Below, piece by piece: positions 1 through 10,000 of a stretch of 64,000 bases of DNA. Position 1 is the stretch's first letter. Each line of letters starts with the position of its first letter. The notes beneath the pieces are model-generated. The model ran no database searches. It was not told the origin of the DNA and saw nothing but the letters and a program-made list of their open reading frames with translations. Source of the DNA: Anaerolineales bacterium (GTDB taxonomy: Bacteria; Chloroflexota; Anaerolineae; Anaerolineales; UBA11579); contig CP075526.1 of the NCBI GenBank assembly GCA_025808555.1, forward strand, positions 1,974,712 through 2,038,711, in the 5' to 3' direction. A program made the position numbers and the translations under genes.

Positions 1-30
1 CCGTCATCATCTTCAAAAGAGGAGCCGCAA

Positions 31-1038
31 ATGAATTCACAAACTGGCGCCCTGGGCCACCGGCCTATCGTCCCCTCTGGTGTGCAAGAGCTGTTCATGC
101 CCGCCGCGCTGGGCCTGGAGGCGGCGGCGCAGCTCAGCCGCCGCAGCCTGCCGGCGGATGCCAAGCGCATCGGCCTGGCGTACCACCCAGCCCTTCTGGC
201 GCAGGCGCAAGTGCGCATTCTGCAGCGCAAGTACAACCTCGACCTGGAAACCTACAAAGCCGCCCTGGTGACGGATGTGCCGGCGCGCAACCTGCGCTGG
301 GAAGATTTTGAGCATGACCCGGTGGAGGAGCGCAGCCTAGAGGGCCGCCCGCAGGACGATGAAGCTGTATATGCTGACCTGAGCGGGACTCTCGCCGACG
401 GTGCGCAGCTCAAGATCATGGAGCGCGATTTCGCCGACTGGGTGTACCGGGCCAGCGAAGTGCAGGTGTGGGCCAATGACGAGCTGAAGTTATATGCCGG
501 GCCGGAATTGACCCGCGAGGAATTTGCGGCGTTGTGCGCGCAGGAAGCGCAGAGCAAGAGCAACCAGGAAGTTGACAAGGCCAAGCAAAAGTTCGAGACC
601 CAGATCAAGAACCTGCAGAAGAAGCTGGAAAAAGAGCGCCGCGACCTGGGCCAGGATGAGCAGAAGGCCAACCAGCGAAATATAGAGGCGATGGGCACGC
701 ATCTGGAGAATGTCATTGGCCTGTTTGCCGGCAGAAGCCGGCGCCTGACCACCTCGCTGACCAAGCATCGCATGTCCAGCGAGGCGAAGGCCCGCGTGGA
801 AGACAGCAAGGCCACCATCACCAGCCTGGAGAAGGAGATGGAAGCGATGGGGGATGAAGTGCAGCAGGCGCTGGAAGCAATTGATGCGCGTTGGGATGCG
901 GTAGCTGACAAGATCAGCCAGATCCCGATCGCGGCGGCGCGCAAAGATATCTATGTCAGCACCTTTGGCGTGGTGTGGCTGCCGTATCACCGCGTCAGCG
1001 TGGGCGGGCGTGAGGTCGAGATCCCTGCCTACGAGTAG
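31..1038 (+). CDS. Hypothetical coiled-coil protein
   Basis: Protein of 335 residues, start fixed by the purine-rich SD AGAGGAG 7 nt upstream of the ATG. There is no signal peptide and no membrane segment. Residues about 175-290 are strongly charged and helical (repeated Lys, Glu and Gln, with a KKLEKERRDL stretch), which I read as a coiled coil. The C-terminal 45 residues look globular. I do not recognise a family with certainty. The pattern resembles the accessory or C-terminal part of HerA/DUF87-type ATPase systems, but the partner would lie left of the window and cannot be checked. A hairpin terminator follows directly, so this is probably the last gene of its operon. Confidence 0.7.
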   Translation: MNSQTGALGHRPIVPSGVQELFMPAALGLEAAAQLSRRSLPADAKRIGLAYHPALLAQAQVRILQRKYNLDLETYKAALVTDVPARNLRWEDFEHDPVEERSLEGRPQDDEAVYADLSGTLADGAQLKIMERDFADWVYRASEVQVWANDELKLYAGPELTREEFAALCAQEAQSKSNQEVDKAKQKFETQIKNLQKKLEKERRDLGQDEQKANQRNIEAMGTHLENVIGLFAGRSRRLTTSLTKHRMSSEAKARVEDSKATITSLEKEMEAMGDEVQQALEAIDARWDAVADKISQIPIAAARKDIYVSTFGVVWLPYHRVSVGGREVEIPAYE

Positions 1039-1066
1039 GGAATAGTAATTTTCTTAGAGAAAAGTT

Positions 1067-1099
1067 AAAGGCACTGGCGAAAGCCAGTGCCTTTCGTTT
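1067..1099 (+). terminator. Rho-independent terminator
   Basis: A perfect 12-bp stem AAAGGCACTGGC/GCCAGTGCCTTT with a GAAA tetraloop sits 28 nt after the stop of the first gene. The T-run is short (TTTCGTTT). Confidence 0.75.
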
Positions 1100-1166
1100 A
1101 TGTCAGTGATACATCCCGTGGGAAGCCGTTGTCGGTGGTAACAATCCACTACCAACGGAGGTAATC

Positions 1167-1355
1167 ATGTTAACTTGGGCACTCACTTTTCTTGTCATCG
1201 CCATCATTGCCGGTTTGTTGGGCTTCCGTGGCGTTGAAGTGACGGCGGCCAACATTGCGCAGTTGATCTTCACCATCTTTGTGGTGTTGCTGATCATCTC
1301 GCTGCTGTTCGGCCGTGTGCTGTTTGAGGTTTCGTACGTGCCAATGTTGGCGTAA
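1167..1355 (+). CDS. DUF1328 small membrane protein
   Basis: A 62-residue protein made of two hydrophobic helices (about 3-20 and 30-50) separated by a short GFRGVEV loop. Length, helix layout and the opening [20 protein letters not shown] match the DUF1328/YtjA family of small inner-membrane proteins of unknown function, often induced by stress. The start has a strong SD, GGAGG, 5 nt upstream. It is a single-gene unit with a terminator just downstream, next to a stress-type ferritin-like protein on the other strand. Confidence 0.85.
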   Translation: MLTWALTFLVIAIIAGLLGFRGVEVTAANIAQLIFTIFVVLLIISLLFGRVLFEVSYVPMLA

Positions 1356-1376
1356 ACAACAACATTGCCGTCCATT

Positions 1377-1410
1377 AAAAAAGAGCGCCCCGAACGGGGC
1401 GCTCTTTTTT
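1377..1410. terminator. Bidirectional terminator
   Basis: Stem AAGAGCGCCCC/GGGGCGCTCTT with a GAAC loop, flanked by an A-run and a T-run. It serves the DUF1328 gene on the plus strand and the DUF892 gene on the minus strand. Confidence 0.9.
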
Positions 1411-1425
1411 TCTTACAGGCAAGTA

Positions 1426-1896
1426 CTAGGCGAGCTGCTGGAGCTTTTCAAGAGCAGCTTGTTCCTCACGCAGGGATTGCGCCAGGATCGAAGCGGTCTG
1501 GGTGTGCCCCAGTTCCTCAGCGGCTTTGATGGCCGACTTGTAGGCAACGATCTCGTAATGCTCGATCTTCTGCCCACCGGTGACCAAAACCTCGGTAAGG
1601 AGATCCTTGGGTAACTCCTTCTCTTTCATGATCTCGTCGCCTTCTTTGACGAGGCCTTCCATGCCCACACACTTCACGCCGCCGGCTTCCCAGTCGAGCG
1701 TTTTGAAGATGCCTTCAATTCGCTTGGCGTGCTCTTTCGTTTCTGCAAGGTGGGAAGAGAGGGCATCTTTGACTTCCTGCTTGTTGACGGCGTTGATCAC
1801 TTTGGGAAGCGCTTCGATCAACTGGTTCTCTGCATTGTAGAGATCCTTCAGTTCATGAATGAACAACTTCTCGTGCGAATCCAAGGTCATTGTCAT
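1426..1896 (-). CDS. Ferritin-like YciE/YciF family protein (DUF892)
   Basis: Protein of 156 residues from the ATG at 1896, which has AGGAGGC 5 nt upstream. An ATG 33 nt further upstream is open but lacks an SD. The sequence is a four-helix bundle of the DUF892 family: ELKDLYNAENQL, then HLAETKEHAKRIE, then EHYEIVAYKSA, then LREEQAALEKLQ. The Glu and His residues repeat as expected for a di-iron ferritin-like fold. Family members are stress-induced cytosolic proteins of unclear chemistry, sometimes grouped with manganese catalase-like proteins. It is monocistronic. Confidence 0.88.
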   Translation of the reverse strand: MTMTLDSHEKLFIHELKDLYNAENQLIEALPKVINAVNKQEVKDALSSHLAETKEHAKRIEGIFKTLDWEAGGVKCVGMEGLVKEGDEIMKEKELPKDLLTEVLVTGGQKIEHYEIVAYKSAIKAAEELGHTQTASILAQSLREEQAALEKLQQLA

Positions 1897-1982
1897 GGCT
1901 GCCTCCTGTGGCAGGGAACGAGGAGGCAAAATGCTCGTTATGAGGACGCATGAAACTCATGCAAAAATCAAACAGGGGCTGG

Positions 1983-3002
1983 CTATATCTCGCGGCGGCC
2001 CAGCTCTTCAGCCAGCTCGGCCAGCGCCGCACCCGGCTCGGCCTGTGGCTTGGCGGCGTGCAGGGCGTCAATGGCTTCCTGCGTCAGCTTCTCGGCCTGC
2101 TGCTGGGTGTATTCGCGAGCGCCTTCGGCTTCCAGTTGCTCGGCCAGGGCGTCAACATTCTGCGAGGTGACACCGGCGCGCCAGCCGTGGGCAAACTCGC
2201 CGTCTTTTTGGAGCGCATATAACACCGGCAGCGATTTCTTGCCGCTGAGCAGGTCGGTATGGGCAGATTTGCCCATCGCATCCGGATTGCCCCAGATGCC
2301 GAGCAGATCATCATGCACTTGGAAGGCCAGGCCCAGCTTCTCGCCAAAGACCATGTAGGCTTTGAGCGCGGTGCCCTCGGCGCCGCCCACCAGGGCGCCC
2401 ATGCGCACGCAGGCGGCGATCAATGCGCCGGTCTTGCCCCAGATCATGGGCCAATAATCTTCGGTGGTTATGTTGGGCATGGACTCATAGGCCAGATCGA
2501 GATACTGGCCCTGGGTGAGCTGCAGGCTGGTGCGTGGGAGCAAGCGGGCGGCCTGGATGTAGGCCTGGTCAGAGGTGGTTTCCGACAGCCCTTCGAGGGC
2601 CATGTGGGCCAGGGCGAAGAGGGTATCGCCGGCGTTAATAGCCTGGGGCATGCCCCATTTGGCCCACACGGTGGGGCGACCGCGGCGTTGCTCGCTGTTG
2701 TCCTGAATGTCGTCATGGATCAGCGAGAAGTTATGCAAGATCTCGACCGCGGCCGCGGCCGGCAGGGCCGCACGCCAATCAGCGCCGGCGGCGGCGGCGC
2801 TGAGCAGTACCAGGGTGGGGCGGACGCGCTTGCCGCTGGCCTTGGGGCCGGCGCCTTCGCCTTCCCAGCCCATGTGATAGCGCAGCATGGCCTGTAATTC
2901 CTGCGGGGATTGTGAGTTGGTGAGGCGTGCGGGCTGCACGGCGGTCTGCAGCGCGTCTTCGATGGCAGGGAGCAGTTCGTCTTGGTATGAGGCAAGCGAC
3001 AT
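1983..3002 (-). CDS. Polyprenyl (geranylgeranyl/farnesyl-type) diphosphate synthase
   Basis: Protein of 339 residues in the trans-isoprenyl diphosphate synthase family, which condenses IPP with an allylic diphosphate. The first aspartate-rich motif is in HDDIQDNS and the second in HDDLLGIWG, both preceding expected helices. KTGALIAAC and GKKSLPVLYAL are also typical. Chain length cannot be read reliably from sequence. It lies 59 nt downstream of the IPP isomerase gene and shares its strand, so the pair supplies and elongates isoprenoid units. A perfect TATAAT (minus strand, 3011-3016) lies 8 nt before the ATG, giving it its own, nearly leaderless promoter as well. Confidence 0.9.
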   Translation of the reverse strand: MSLASYQDELLPAIEDALQTAVQPARLTNSQSPQELQAMLRYHMGWEGEGAGPKASGKRVRPTLVLLSAAAAGADWRAALPAAAAVEILHNFSLIHDDIQDNSEQRRGRPTVWAKWGMPQAINAGDTLFALAHMALEGLSETTSDQAYIQAARLLPRTSLQLTQGQYLDLAYESMPNITTEDYWPMIWGKTGALIAACVRMGALVGGAEGTALKAYMVFGEKLGLAFQVHDDLLGIWGNPDAMGKSAHTDLLSGKKSLPVLYALQKDGEFAHGWRAGVTSQNVDALAEQLEAEGAREYTQQQAEKLTQEAIDALHAAKPQAEPGAALAELAEELGRREI

Positions 3003-3061
3003 AGAGCTGGATTATAGACCCAGCTGAACGCGTTGCGCCATATTGAATGGAACGAGGGGAG

Positions 3062-4096
3062 TTACTCGCCGCGGTAGATGAGCGGCACGGCTTGCAGGCT
3101 GCTGATGCTGCCGGCTCCGGCGGCGAACATGGCCACCTGCAGCTCACGGCTGACTTCGTTGATGGTCTCGACTACCGCTTTGCTGGACTTGACCGCCGCT
3201 TTGAGGAAGGGGCCGGCCATGCCGCCCAGCTCGGCGCCGAGGGCGATGCCCTTGGCAATGTCCACGCCGCTGCGCAGCCCACCGGAGGCGAAGATGCGCA
3301 TGGTCTTCACGGCCTGACGAACTTGCATGATGCTTTCGGATGTGGGGATACCCCAATCCACAAAAGCGGCGGCCAAGCGGGCCTGGCTGGGATTCTTGGC
3401 GCGGTGCATTTCAACCTGGCTCCACGAGGTGCCCCCGGCGCCAGCCACGTCAATGGCCTGCACGCCGGCGCGGGCCAGCTGCTTGGCTAACTCGCCGGAG
3501 ATGCCCCAGCCGACCTCTTTGACCACAACCGGCACGGGCAGCTGCTTGCACATGATCTCGATCTTCTTGAGCAGACCGGCGAAGTTGGTATCACCCTCCG
3601 GCTGCACGGCCTCTTGCACGGCGTTAAGGTGCAGCATCAGCGCGTCGGCCTCGGCCATATCCACAGCGCGCTGTAGGTGGTTCAGGCCGTAGCCATAGTT
3701 GAGCTGCACGGCGCCGACGTTGGCGAAGAGCAGAATGTCTGGCGCCACGTTGCGCACGCGGAAGGTGGTCTCGAGGGTGGGGTCCTCAATGGCGGCGCGC
3801 TGGCTGCCCAAGCCGAGGGCGATGCCCGTTTCCTGAGCGGCTTCGGCCAGGGCCTGGTTGATCTTGCCAGCCTCGTCGGTGCCGCCGGTCATGGATGAGA
3901 TGAGGATGGGGGACTTGAGCTGCTTGCCGAAGACCTGCACAGACAGGTCTACTTCATCCAGATTCAGCTCAGGCAGGGCGTTATGAAGGAAGGAATACTT
4001 TTCAAACCCGGTGGTGAGGCCAGAGCGTACATCTTCTTCAAGATTGATGCGAATGTGGTCGGCTTTTCGGGCGCCGGTACCCGTAACTTTCGCCAT
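3062..4096 (-). CDS. fni: Type 2 isopentenyl-diphosphate delta-isomerase
   Basis: Protein of 344 residues, matching FMN/NADPH-dependent type 2 IDI, which interconverts IPP and DMAPP. The N-terminus has [14 protein letters not shown], followed by the [12 protein letters not shown] phosphate/flavin-binding segment, [43 protein letters not shown] and [12 protein letters not shown] late [19 protein letters not shown] flavin-phosphate loop completes the TIM barrel. It is upstream of the polyprenyl synthase on the same strand. The start ATG follows a weak SD-like AGGAAC. It reads divergently from acpP. Confidence 0.96.
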   Translation of the reverse strand: MAKVTGTGARKADHIRINLEEDVRSGLTTGFEKYSFLHNALPELNLDEVDLSVQVFGKQLKSPILISSMTGGTDEAGKINQALAEAAQETGIALGLGSQRAAIEDPTLETTFRVRNVAPDILLFANVGAVQLNYGYGLNHLQRAVDMAEADALMLHLNAVQEAVQPEGDTNFAGLLKKIEIMCKQLPVPVVVKEVGWGISGELAKQLARAGVQAIDVAGAGGTSWSQVEMHRAKNPSQARLAAAFVDWGIPTSESIMQVRQAVKTMRIFASGGLRSGVDIAKGIALGAELGGMAGPFLKAAVKSSKAVVETINEVSRELQVAMFAAGAGSISSLQAVPLIYRGE

Positions 4097-4216
4097 GTAG
4101 TAGTGTTCCTGTGGAGTGATGGCTAGTTTACCAGCCGCAAATTAGGCTGTCAATTTAGCGCCTGATTAGCGGCTACTGAAGGTAGAATAACGCAGTCAAA
4201 ACTTCTGGAGGCATAC

Positions 4217-4450
4217 ATGTCGGATACATTTGAACAAGTGAAGGCTACTGTCGTCGAGCTGCTCGGCGTAGACGCTGCCAAGGTCACCCGTGAGGCTCGT
4301 TTCCGTGAGGATCTCGAAGCTGACTCTCTGGACATCGTGGAGCTCATCATGGCTCTCGAGGACAAGTTGAGCATCGAGATCTCTGATGAAGACGCGCAGA
4401 GCATTACCACTGTGGGTGGCGCGGTTGACTACATCGAAGGTAAGAAGTAG
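4217..4450 (+). CDS. acpP: Acyl carrier protein
   Basis: Protein of 77 residues, the usual ACP length and strongly acidic. The DSL motif in [16 protein letters not shown] places the phosphopantetheine-accepting serine at residue 37. It carries acyl chains in fatty acid synthesis in the cytosol. The start has an SD, TGGAGG, 7 nt upstream and a TAGAAT -10-like box near 4184. It is monocistronic, with a terminator immediately after. Confidence 0.95.
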   Translation: MSDTFEQVKATVVELLGVDAAKVTREARFREDLEADSLDIVELIMALEDKLSIEISDEDAQSITTVGGAVDYIEGKK

Positions 4451-4471
4451 TCTCGTTTTTTAAACACAAAC

Positions 4472-4500
4472 AAAAAAGAGCGGCATTTGCCGCTCTTTTT
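4472..4500. terminator. Bidirectional terminator
   Basis: GAGCGGCA/TGCCGCTC stem flanked by A6 and T5 runs, between the convergent acpP and sucD genes. Confidence 0.9.
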
Positions 4501-4510
4501 GTTTGTTTGC

Positions 4511-5374
4511 TTATTTGAGCATGTCTGGGATCTGCTCAGGGTAATCGGCTACGCGCACGCCAGCCTTGGTGAGCGCGGCGATCTTCTCCTCGGCGCCGCC
4601 GGCGCTGCCTTCAACAATGGCGCCAGCGTGACCCATGCGCTTGCCCGGAGGAGCGGCACGGCCCGCAATGAAGCCGACCACCGGCTTGGTCATATGCTTG
4701 CTGATGTACTCTGCGGCCTTCTCTTCGTCACTCCCGCCGATCTCGCCGATCATCACGACCTTGTCGGTCAGCGGGTCTTCCTCGAACATCTGCAGGATGT
4801 CGATAAAGTTGAGGCCCTTGACCGGGTCGCCGCCAATGCCCACCGTGGTGCTGGAGCCCATGCCAACCTGCTTGAGGGCGTACAGCACCTCGTAGGTCAG
4901 CGTGCCGGAGCGGGAGACCACGCCGATGTTGCCGGGGATGGCGTTGTCGCCGGGGATGAAGCCGATCTTGGTCTGGCCGGGGGTAAGCAGGCCCGGGCAG
5001 TTAGGGCCGATGAGCAGCACGCCCTTGGAGTCAAGATAGGCGCGCACGCGCATCATGTCCTGCAGGGGGATGCCCTCGGTGAGACACACGATGAGGCGTA
5101 CGCCAGCGTCAGCGGCCTCCAGCATGGCGTCTGCGGCGGCAGCCAACGGGACGATGATCATGCTGCAATCAGCGCCGGTAGCGTCAACGGCGACCTTGAC
5201 CGAGTCGAACACCGGCACTTTGCCGTCAAGCACCCATTCGCCACCTTTGCCGGGGCGCACACCGCCCACGACCTGGGTACCGTATTCCAGCATGCGCTGG
5301 GAGTGGAACAGACCCTCGTTGCCCGTGATGCCTTGGACGACCACGCGGGTATTTTTATCAGCCAGAATTCCCAT
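4511..5374 (-). CDS. sucD: Succinate-CoA ligase subunit alpha
   Basis: Protein of 287 residues, full length for the alpha subunit of ADP-forming succinyl-CoA synthetase. This enzyme makes succinate and ATP from succinyl-CoA in the TCA cycle. It has the CoA-binding Rossmann N-terminus ([21 protein letters not shown]), the IGPNCPG segment and the phosphohistidine loop [13 protein letters not shown] with the catalytic His at 249. It lies 27 nt downstream of sucC in one operon, with an SD (AAGGAAAT) before the ATG. Confidence 0.96.
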   Translation of the reverse strand: MGILADKNTRVVVQGITGNEGLFHSQRMLEYGTQVVGGVRPGKGGEWVLDGKVPVFDSVKVAVDATGADCSMIIVPLAAAADAMLEAADAGVRLIVCLTEGIPLQDMMRVRAYLDSKGVLLIGPNCPGLLTPGQTKIGFIPGDNAIPGNIGVVSRSGTLTYEVLYALKQVGMGSSTTVGIGGDPVKGLNFIDILQMFEEDPLTDKVVMIGEIGGSDEEKAAEYISKHMTKPVVGFIAGRAAPPGKRMGHAGAIVEGSAGGAEEKIAALTKAGVRVADYPEQIPDMLK

Positions 5375-5401
5375 TCGTAATTTCCTTTCGACTGCCAGCG
5401 C

Positions 5402-6535
5402 TTAGCGCTTGGCCGCCTCAACAGCTTTTTGGGCGGCTTCGGCCAGGGTTTCGGCCGTGATCATGTTGGCATCGGCCAGCAGGGCGCGGCCTTCGGCGGC
5501 GTTGGTGCCAGCAAGGCGCACAACCATCGGCACGTCGGTCTTGATCGTCTTGAGCGCAGCGAGGATGCCTTTGGCCACCTCATCGCCGCGGGTGATGCCG
5601 CCGAAGATATTGAATAGCACGGCCTTCACGTTCTTGTCCTGCAGGATGATGCGCAGGGCGGCCGCCACTTTCTCAGCATTGGCGCCACCGCCAATGTCCA
5701 GGAAGTTGGCCGGCTCGCCGCCGAAGAGCTTGATGATGTCCATCGTCGCCATGGCCAGACCAGCGCCGTTGACCATGCAGCCGATCTCGCCATCCAGCTG
5801 GATGTAGGTCAGGCCGCTCTTGCGCGCCTGCGTTTCGGCGGGGGTTTCCTCGTCCATGTCACGCAGCTTGGCCAGCTTGGGTTGGCGGAATATGGCGTTG
5901 TCGTCGATCAGCATCTTGCCGTCGATTGCCAGTAATTCGTTGTCCTTGGTGATAACGAGCGGGTTGATCTCGGCCAGGGTGGCGTCAGAATTCTTGTAGG
6001 CTTCCCACAAGCCCTTGCAGATGGTGTGGAACGCGGCCCAATGGTTGCGGTCCAGCTCAATGCCTACGGCCAGGTCGCGGATGTTGTAGTCCTGCAGACC
6101 CAGCAGCGGGTTAACGTGGACGCGGATGATCTTTTCAGGGTTGGTGGCGGCCACTTCTTCAATGTCTACGCCGCCGGCGGCCGAGGCGATCATCACCGGC
6201 TGGCGGGCAGCGCGGTCATTGGTGATGCCGAGGTAGATCTCGCTGGCGATGCCGATGGCGGGGTCGATCAGAACTTTACGCACCGGCAGGCCCTTGATGT
6301 CCATGCCGAGGATCTGCTTGGCGGCGTCCTGGGCCTGCTTGGCGGTCTTGACCACTTTCACACCGCCGGCTTTGCCGCGGCCGCCCACCAAAACCTGGGC
6401 TTTGACGACGACTGCGCCGCCCAGCTTCTTGGCAATTTCGCCAGCCTCTTTGGGTGTTTTGGCAATTTTGCCCTTGGGCACAGGCACGCGATATTGGGCA
6501 AAGATCTTCTTGGAGTCGAACTCGTGCAGCTTCAT
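5402..6535 (-). CDS. sucC: Succinate-CoA ligase subunit beta
   Basis: Protein of 377 residues. The N-terminal ATP-grasp domain starts [20 protein letters not shown] and includes [18 protein letters not shown]. It is followed by EINPLVIT and the C-terminal ligase domain with [31 protein letters not shown] and [16 protein letters not shown]. It partners with SucD. The start is supported by AAGGAG 10 nt upstream. It is the first gene of the sucCD operon, divergent from the small membrane protein at 6667. Confidence 0.97.
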   Translation of the reverse strand: MKLHEFDSKKIFAQYRVPVPKGKIAKTPKEAGEIAKKLGGAVVVKAQVLVGGRGKAGGVKVVKTAKQAQDAAKQILGMDIKGLPVRKVLIDPAIGIASEIYLGITNDRAARQPVMIASAAGGVDIEEVAATNPEKIIRVHVNPLLGLQDYNIRDLAVGIELDRNHWAAFHTICKGLWEAYKNSDATLAEINPLVITKDNELLAIDGKMLIDDNAIFRQPKLAKLRDMDEETPAETQARKSGLTYIQLDGEIGCMVNGAGLAMATMDIIKLFGGEPANFLDIGGGANAEKVAAALRIILQDKNVKAVLFNIFGGITRGDEVAKGILAALKTIKTDVPMVVRLAGTNAAEGRALLADANMITAETLAEAAQKAVEAAKR

Positions 6536-6654
6536 ATCAGGGAAATGCTCCTTCGAAAGAGAGCGGATTTAAGGATGCAGCGGCTTAGCCGCCAAAACGG
6601 GGGCATTATAACAGAGGGCAGTCTGCGCCAATTTTGGCGCCTGATGAGCGGGCA

Positions 6655-6660
6655 TATAAT
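6655..6660 (+). promoter_or_regulatory. Perfect -10 box of a leaderless promoter
   Basis: TATAAT ends 6 nt before the ATG at 6667. This leaves no space for an SD and argues against the in-frame ATG at 6634. Confidence 0.65.
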
Positions 6661-6666
6661 GGCTGG

Positions 6667-7017
6667 ATGTTTCGCTATGAGCACCGCAGCCAGCCGTTGC
6701 TGCCACATAGGCTGTTTTTGATCAGGGTGGGGCGGCATGTGTTGCTGGCGCTGGGTGTGATGGCCCTATTCCTGCTGCTGGGCACGCTGGGTTATCACTG
6801 GCTGGCGAATCTGCCTATGCTGGACGCGCTGCTGAATGCGTCCATGATCCTGTCGGGTATGGGGCCAGTGGATGCTATTACCTCGGACGCGGGGAAGCTG
6901 TTTGCCACGGCGTATGCGCTGGTTTCCGGGCTGGTGTTTGCCTTCACCACTGGCATCATCATTTCGCCCATGCTGCACCGCGCTTTCCACAGTTTGCACA
7001 TCAAAGACTCGGAATAA
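6667..7017 (+). CDS. Small membrane protein with a degenerate pore-loop-like motif
   Basis: Protein of 116 residues from the ATG chosen by its -10 box. Two hydrophobic helices (about 19-40 and 74-97) flank a re-entrant-looking segment, ASMILSGMGPVDAI. This two-helix plus P-loop layout resembles a two-TM potassium channel subunit, but the TVGYG filter is absent and replaced by SGMGP. Similar proteins with a conserved LSGMGP motif are known to me as uncharacterised bacterial membrane proteins. A basic cytoplasmic N-terminus (FRYEHRSQPLLPHRLFLIR) suggests an N-in topology. The function is unknown and a transport role is inference only. Confidence 0.75.
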   Translation: MFRYEHRSQPLLPHRLFLIRVGRHVLLALGVMALFLLLGTLGYHWLANLPMLDALLNASMILSGMGPVDAITSDAGKLFATAYALVSGLVFAFTTGIIISPMLHRAFHSLHIKDSE

Positions 7018-7052
7018 AAAAAGACGCTGCGACTGCAGCGTCTTTTTTTTAG
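7014..7052. terminator. Bidirectional terminator
   Basis: AAAGACGCTGC/GCAGCGTCTTT stem with a GACT loop, A-run before and T8 after, between convergent genes. Confidence 0.92.
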
Positions 7053-7063
7053 TTTAGCTCAAG

Positions 7064-10000
7064 CTATTGTTCAGGAAACCACATGATGGTGGCGTTCTGG
7101 CTGTCGACCACCCAGACCCCGCCGTTGGGGTCGGCCGCTGCGCCTTGGGCTACCAGAATGTTGGCGGCCTCCTGGTCATAGCCGCCGAAGAAGTAAGCCA
7201 GCGTGCCATCCGAGTTGTAAACCAACACGCGGCCTGCTTCCGGGTCAGCAATGAAGACCTGGCTGCCCTTGCCCACGCTGAGGTAGGGCTTGTTGGTCAA
7301 GGATTGGCCATACCAGCCGGCGATTTCCCATTGGGTGATCGGGATAAAGCGGCCATCACGATACTCCAGCACTTGTACGCGCTGGTTCCAGGTGTCGGCC
7401 ACATATACGCGCTCCAGAGCGGCATCATAAGCCAGACCCACGGGCTCATCAAACTGGCCGGGCTCAAAACCGAACTCGCCATAGTCGGCCACATGGTTGC
7501 CCTGCGCATCGTACATGCGCAGGCGCTTGTTGCCCGTGTCGGTCACGACCACGTTGCCGTCTGAGAGCACGATGACATCCCGCGGGCCCCACAGGGCGCC
7601 AGCGCTCTCATCCTGCCCGAAGTAGCCCCACGTGCGCACAAATTGGCCATCAGCGGTGAACTGCTGGAGGCGATGGTTCCAGGTGTCGGCCACATACACT
7701 GACTGTCCGTCCGGCGAGACGGCTACCGACCAAGGCTCATTGAAGACGCCGCCGTCCAGGTTGCCGCTGGCTACATCGCCAAAGCTGCCCCAGACGCTGA
7801 GCACGCTGCCATCCGGCGCCAGGCGCTGGATGCGGTGGTTGCCGGTGTCGGCCACGTACAGCGTGCCATCCGGCGCCACGGCGGCGTTGCGCGGGGCAAT
7901 GAATTGCCCCGGCTCGCTGCCGAAACCGCCGATGGTGAACTGCGGAGCCAGGGCACGGCCCTTGCCTTCGTACGGGTCGGCCAGCACATCTTCGCTGGTC
8001 ACGCCCTGCACGCCATAGTCCCAGATCTGGGCGGCCACATCCTTGCGGATGTAGACGCGCATGGTGCGCCCGGGCGACCAGGCTTCAAGGCTGGGGTTCT
8101 GGCCCTTGCCTTCGAGGTAACTGGTGAAGTCGCTATTGAGCCAGATATTCCACAGGCTTTGGCGCATTTGCGCGTCGCCAACATATTCCCACAGGCGGAT
8201 GGCTACGCGGCGCAAGTATTCGCCGGTGTTCATATCTGTAACCGGCTGGCCGGTTTCCGAAGTGAAGCGGTAGCCGATGCTGCTGCGCGTGAAATCAAAA
8301 TAGTCCTGATTGGGCCACCAGATACGCATGTACTCAAACATGTAGTAGCTCTGGCCCACGATGGGTTCGATCTTGCCGTAATTGGTATCGCCCACGATGA
8401 TGACCGGGAACTGGCGCAGATCACGGCTGGGCTGGTCTGCGTAGTAGCGCTGGTTGGGATAGTTGCGCAGGTACCACCAGAAGGGGTATGAGGTCTCGTT
8501 ATCGTAGGCGACTTGGATATCCAGCGTGTCGGTGGTGCGGCGCGAAATCTCTTCGATCTGGTTCATGGCCACCTTGGGGCCAGGCGCCATGTGGGCGTAG
8601 ACCAGATACTCGGTGGCCAGATCGTAATTGCGGAAGTTGGCACGCAGCGAAATGCGCAGGGTCAGCGCGGCCAGGGCCGCGAACACCACCAAAGCAGCCA
8701 CCTTGCTGATCTGCTTGCCGCTCCATTCGTTCATCAGCCCATAGTGAAAGATGCCGTAGGCGCCCAGCGCCAGCGTGATGAAGAAGAACAGAAAATGATA
8801 GGTGGCTTGAAGCTGGGCAAGCTCATTGCCTTGGAAGGGTGGTTGCGTGCCCCACAGAGACCCCAGCACATTGAAGAGCGCGACCAAGGTGAGCGCCAGT
8901 GAGCCGAGCAGCAGCCAGCCGTTGTGAGCGGTAAAGCGTGCCCATTGCACACCTGCAATCAGACGAGCCACCGCCCAGGCGGCCAGCAGCAGCATCGGGA
9001 TAGCGATGTGCAGGGTGAGCCAAGGCATGCGTTCGCCGGCGATGGTGTAGGCTGCCAGGGCCGAGACGGCCCAGAAAGCGAAGAGCACCAGGGCCATGCG
9101 GTGGCTCTCGTGCGGCAGCAGGTCGCGGTTCTCCGTGTCTTGCCCTGGCTCGGTGGCGCGCAGGCGCGGCAGGCTGCGCAGGCCCATCACCGCGGCCAGA
9201 AGGCTGCCAGCCGCGGCCAGGAACTCGTAAACAGGGATCTGCACGCCCCAGTAGTAGTAGCCTGGCTGATTGCCACGCTCCACGGCCTGCTGCTCAAGCC
9301 AGTAGCCCAACGATCCTACTAGTCCGGAGAAAAAGCCCACGCCGTTGCTGAAAATGGTGGTGTAGAAGGGCACAAAGATGGCGTAGAACACCGCATTGCT
9401 GATGAGCCACACGCGGCCGTTGATGATGAAACCCAGCCCGGCGGAGAGCAGCACCAGCACAACCACCACGCCGGTGATGAAAATGAGATTGCTCGTATCC
9501 TGATAGGCCATGGGGTCATGGTGCAGCCAGCGGATAGGGAAGGCGGCCAGGTGGGGCAACGTCAGTGAGAACAGCAGTGCCATCAGGCTGAAGGCACGCT
9601 CCTGGCGTAGGCGCGGTAGCCCGTAGCCGAGGAATAGCGCCACCAGCGCGGTGACAAGCGACAGCGCACCGACCCCACCCAGGATGATGGTGGTAGCCGA
9701 AAGCGGCGAGTTGAACTCGACCGGCGCGGTATCGGTGGCCACCACCGGGGCTTCCACCTCGGTGGCGCTGATGACGCTTGCGCCGCTTTGGCTGGCCTCG
9801 ATCTGTGCGCCGATGGCGAGCAGGAAGAGTAGCACACTGAGCACAAGCGTAACGAAGAATATCAAGCGGGTTCTGTCGCCGTTCCATCGGCGCGGCGCAA
9901 TTCGCCACAGGAAGACCAGCCCTAAGAAGATCAGCGCTTGGGCAAGATATATGAAGGAGGTCTCTTTAGAAGTGAAGTGTAGCGATATGGCGGCAACGGC

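Noticed and set aside
2259-2897. 212-residue plus-strand ORF opposite the polyprenyl synthase
   Set aside because: Antisense shadow: Gly/Ala/His-rich translation without any motif.
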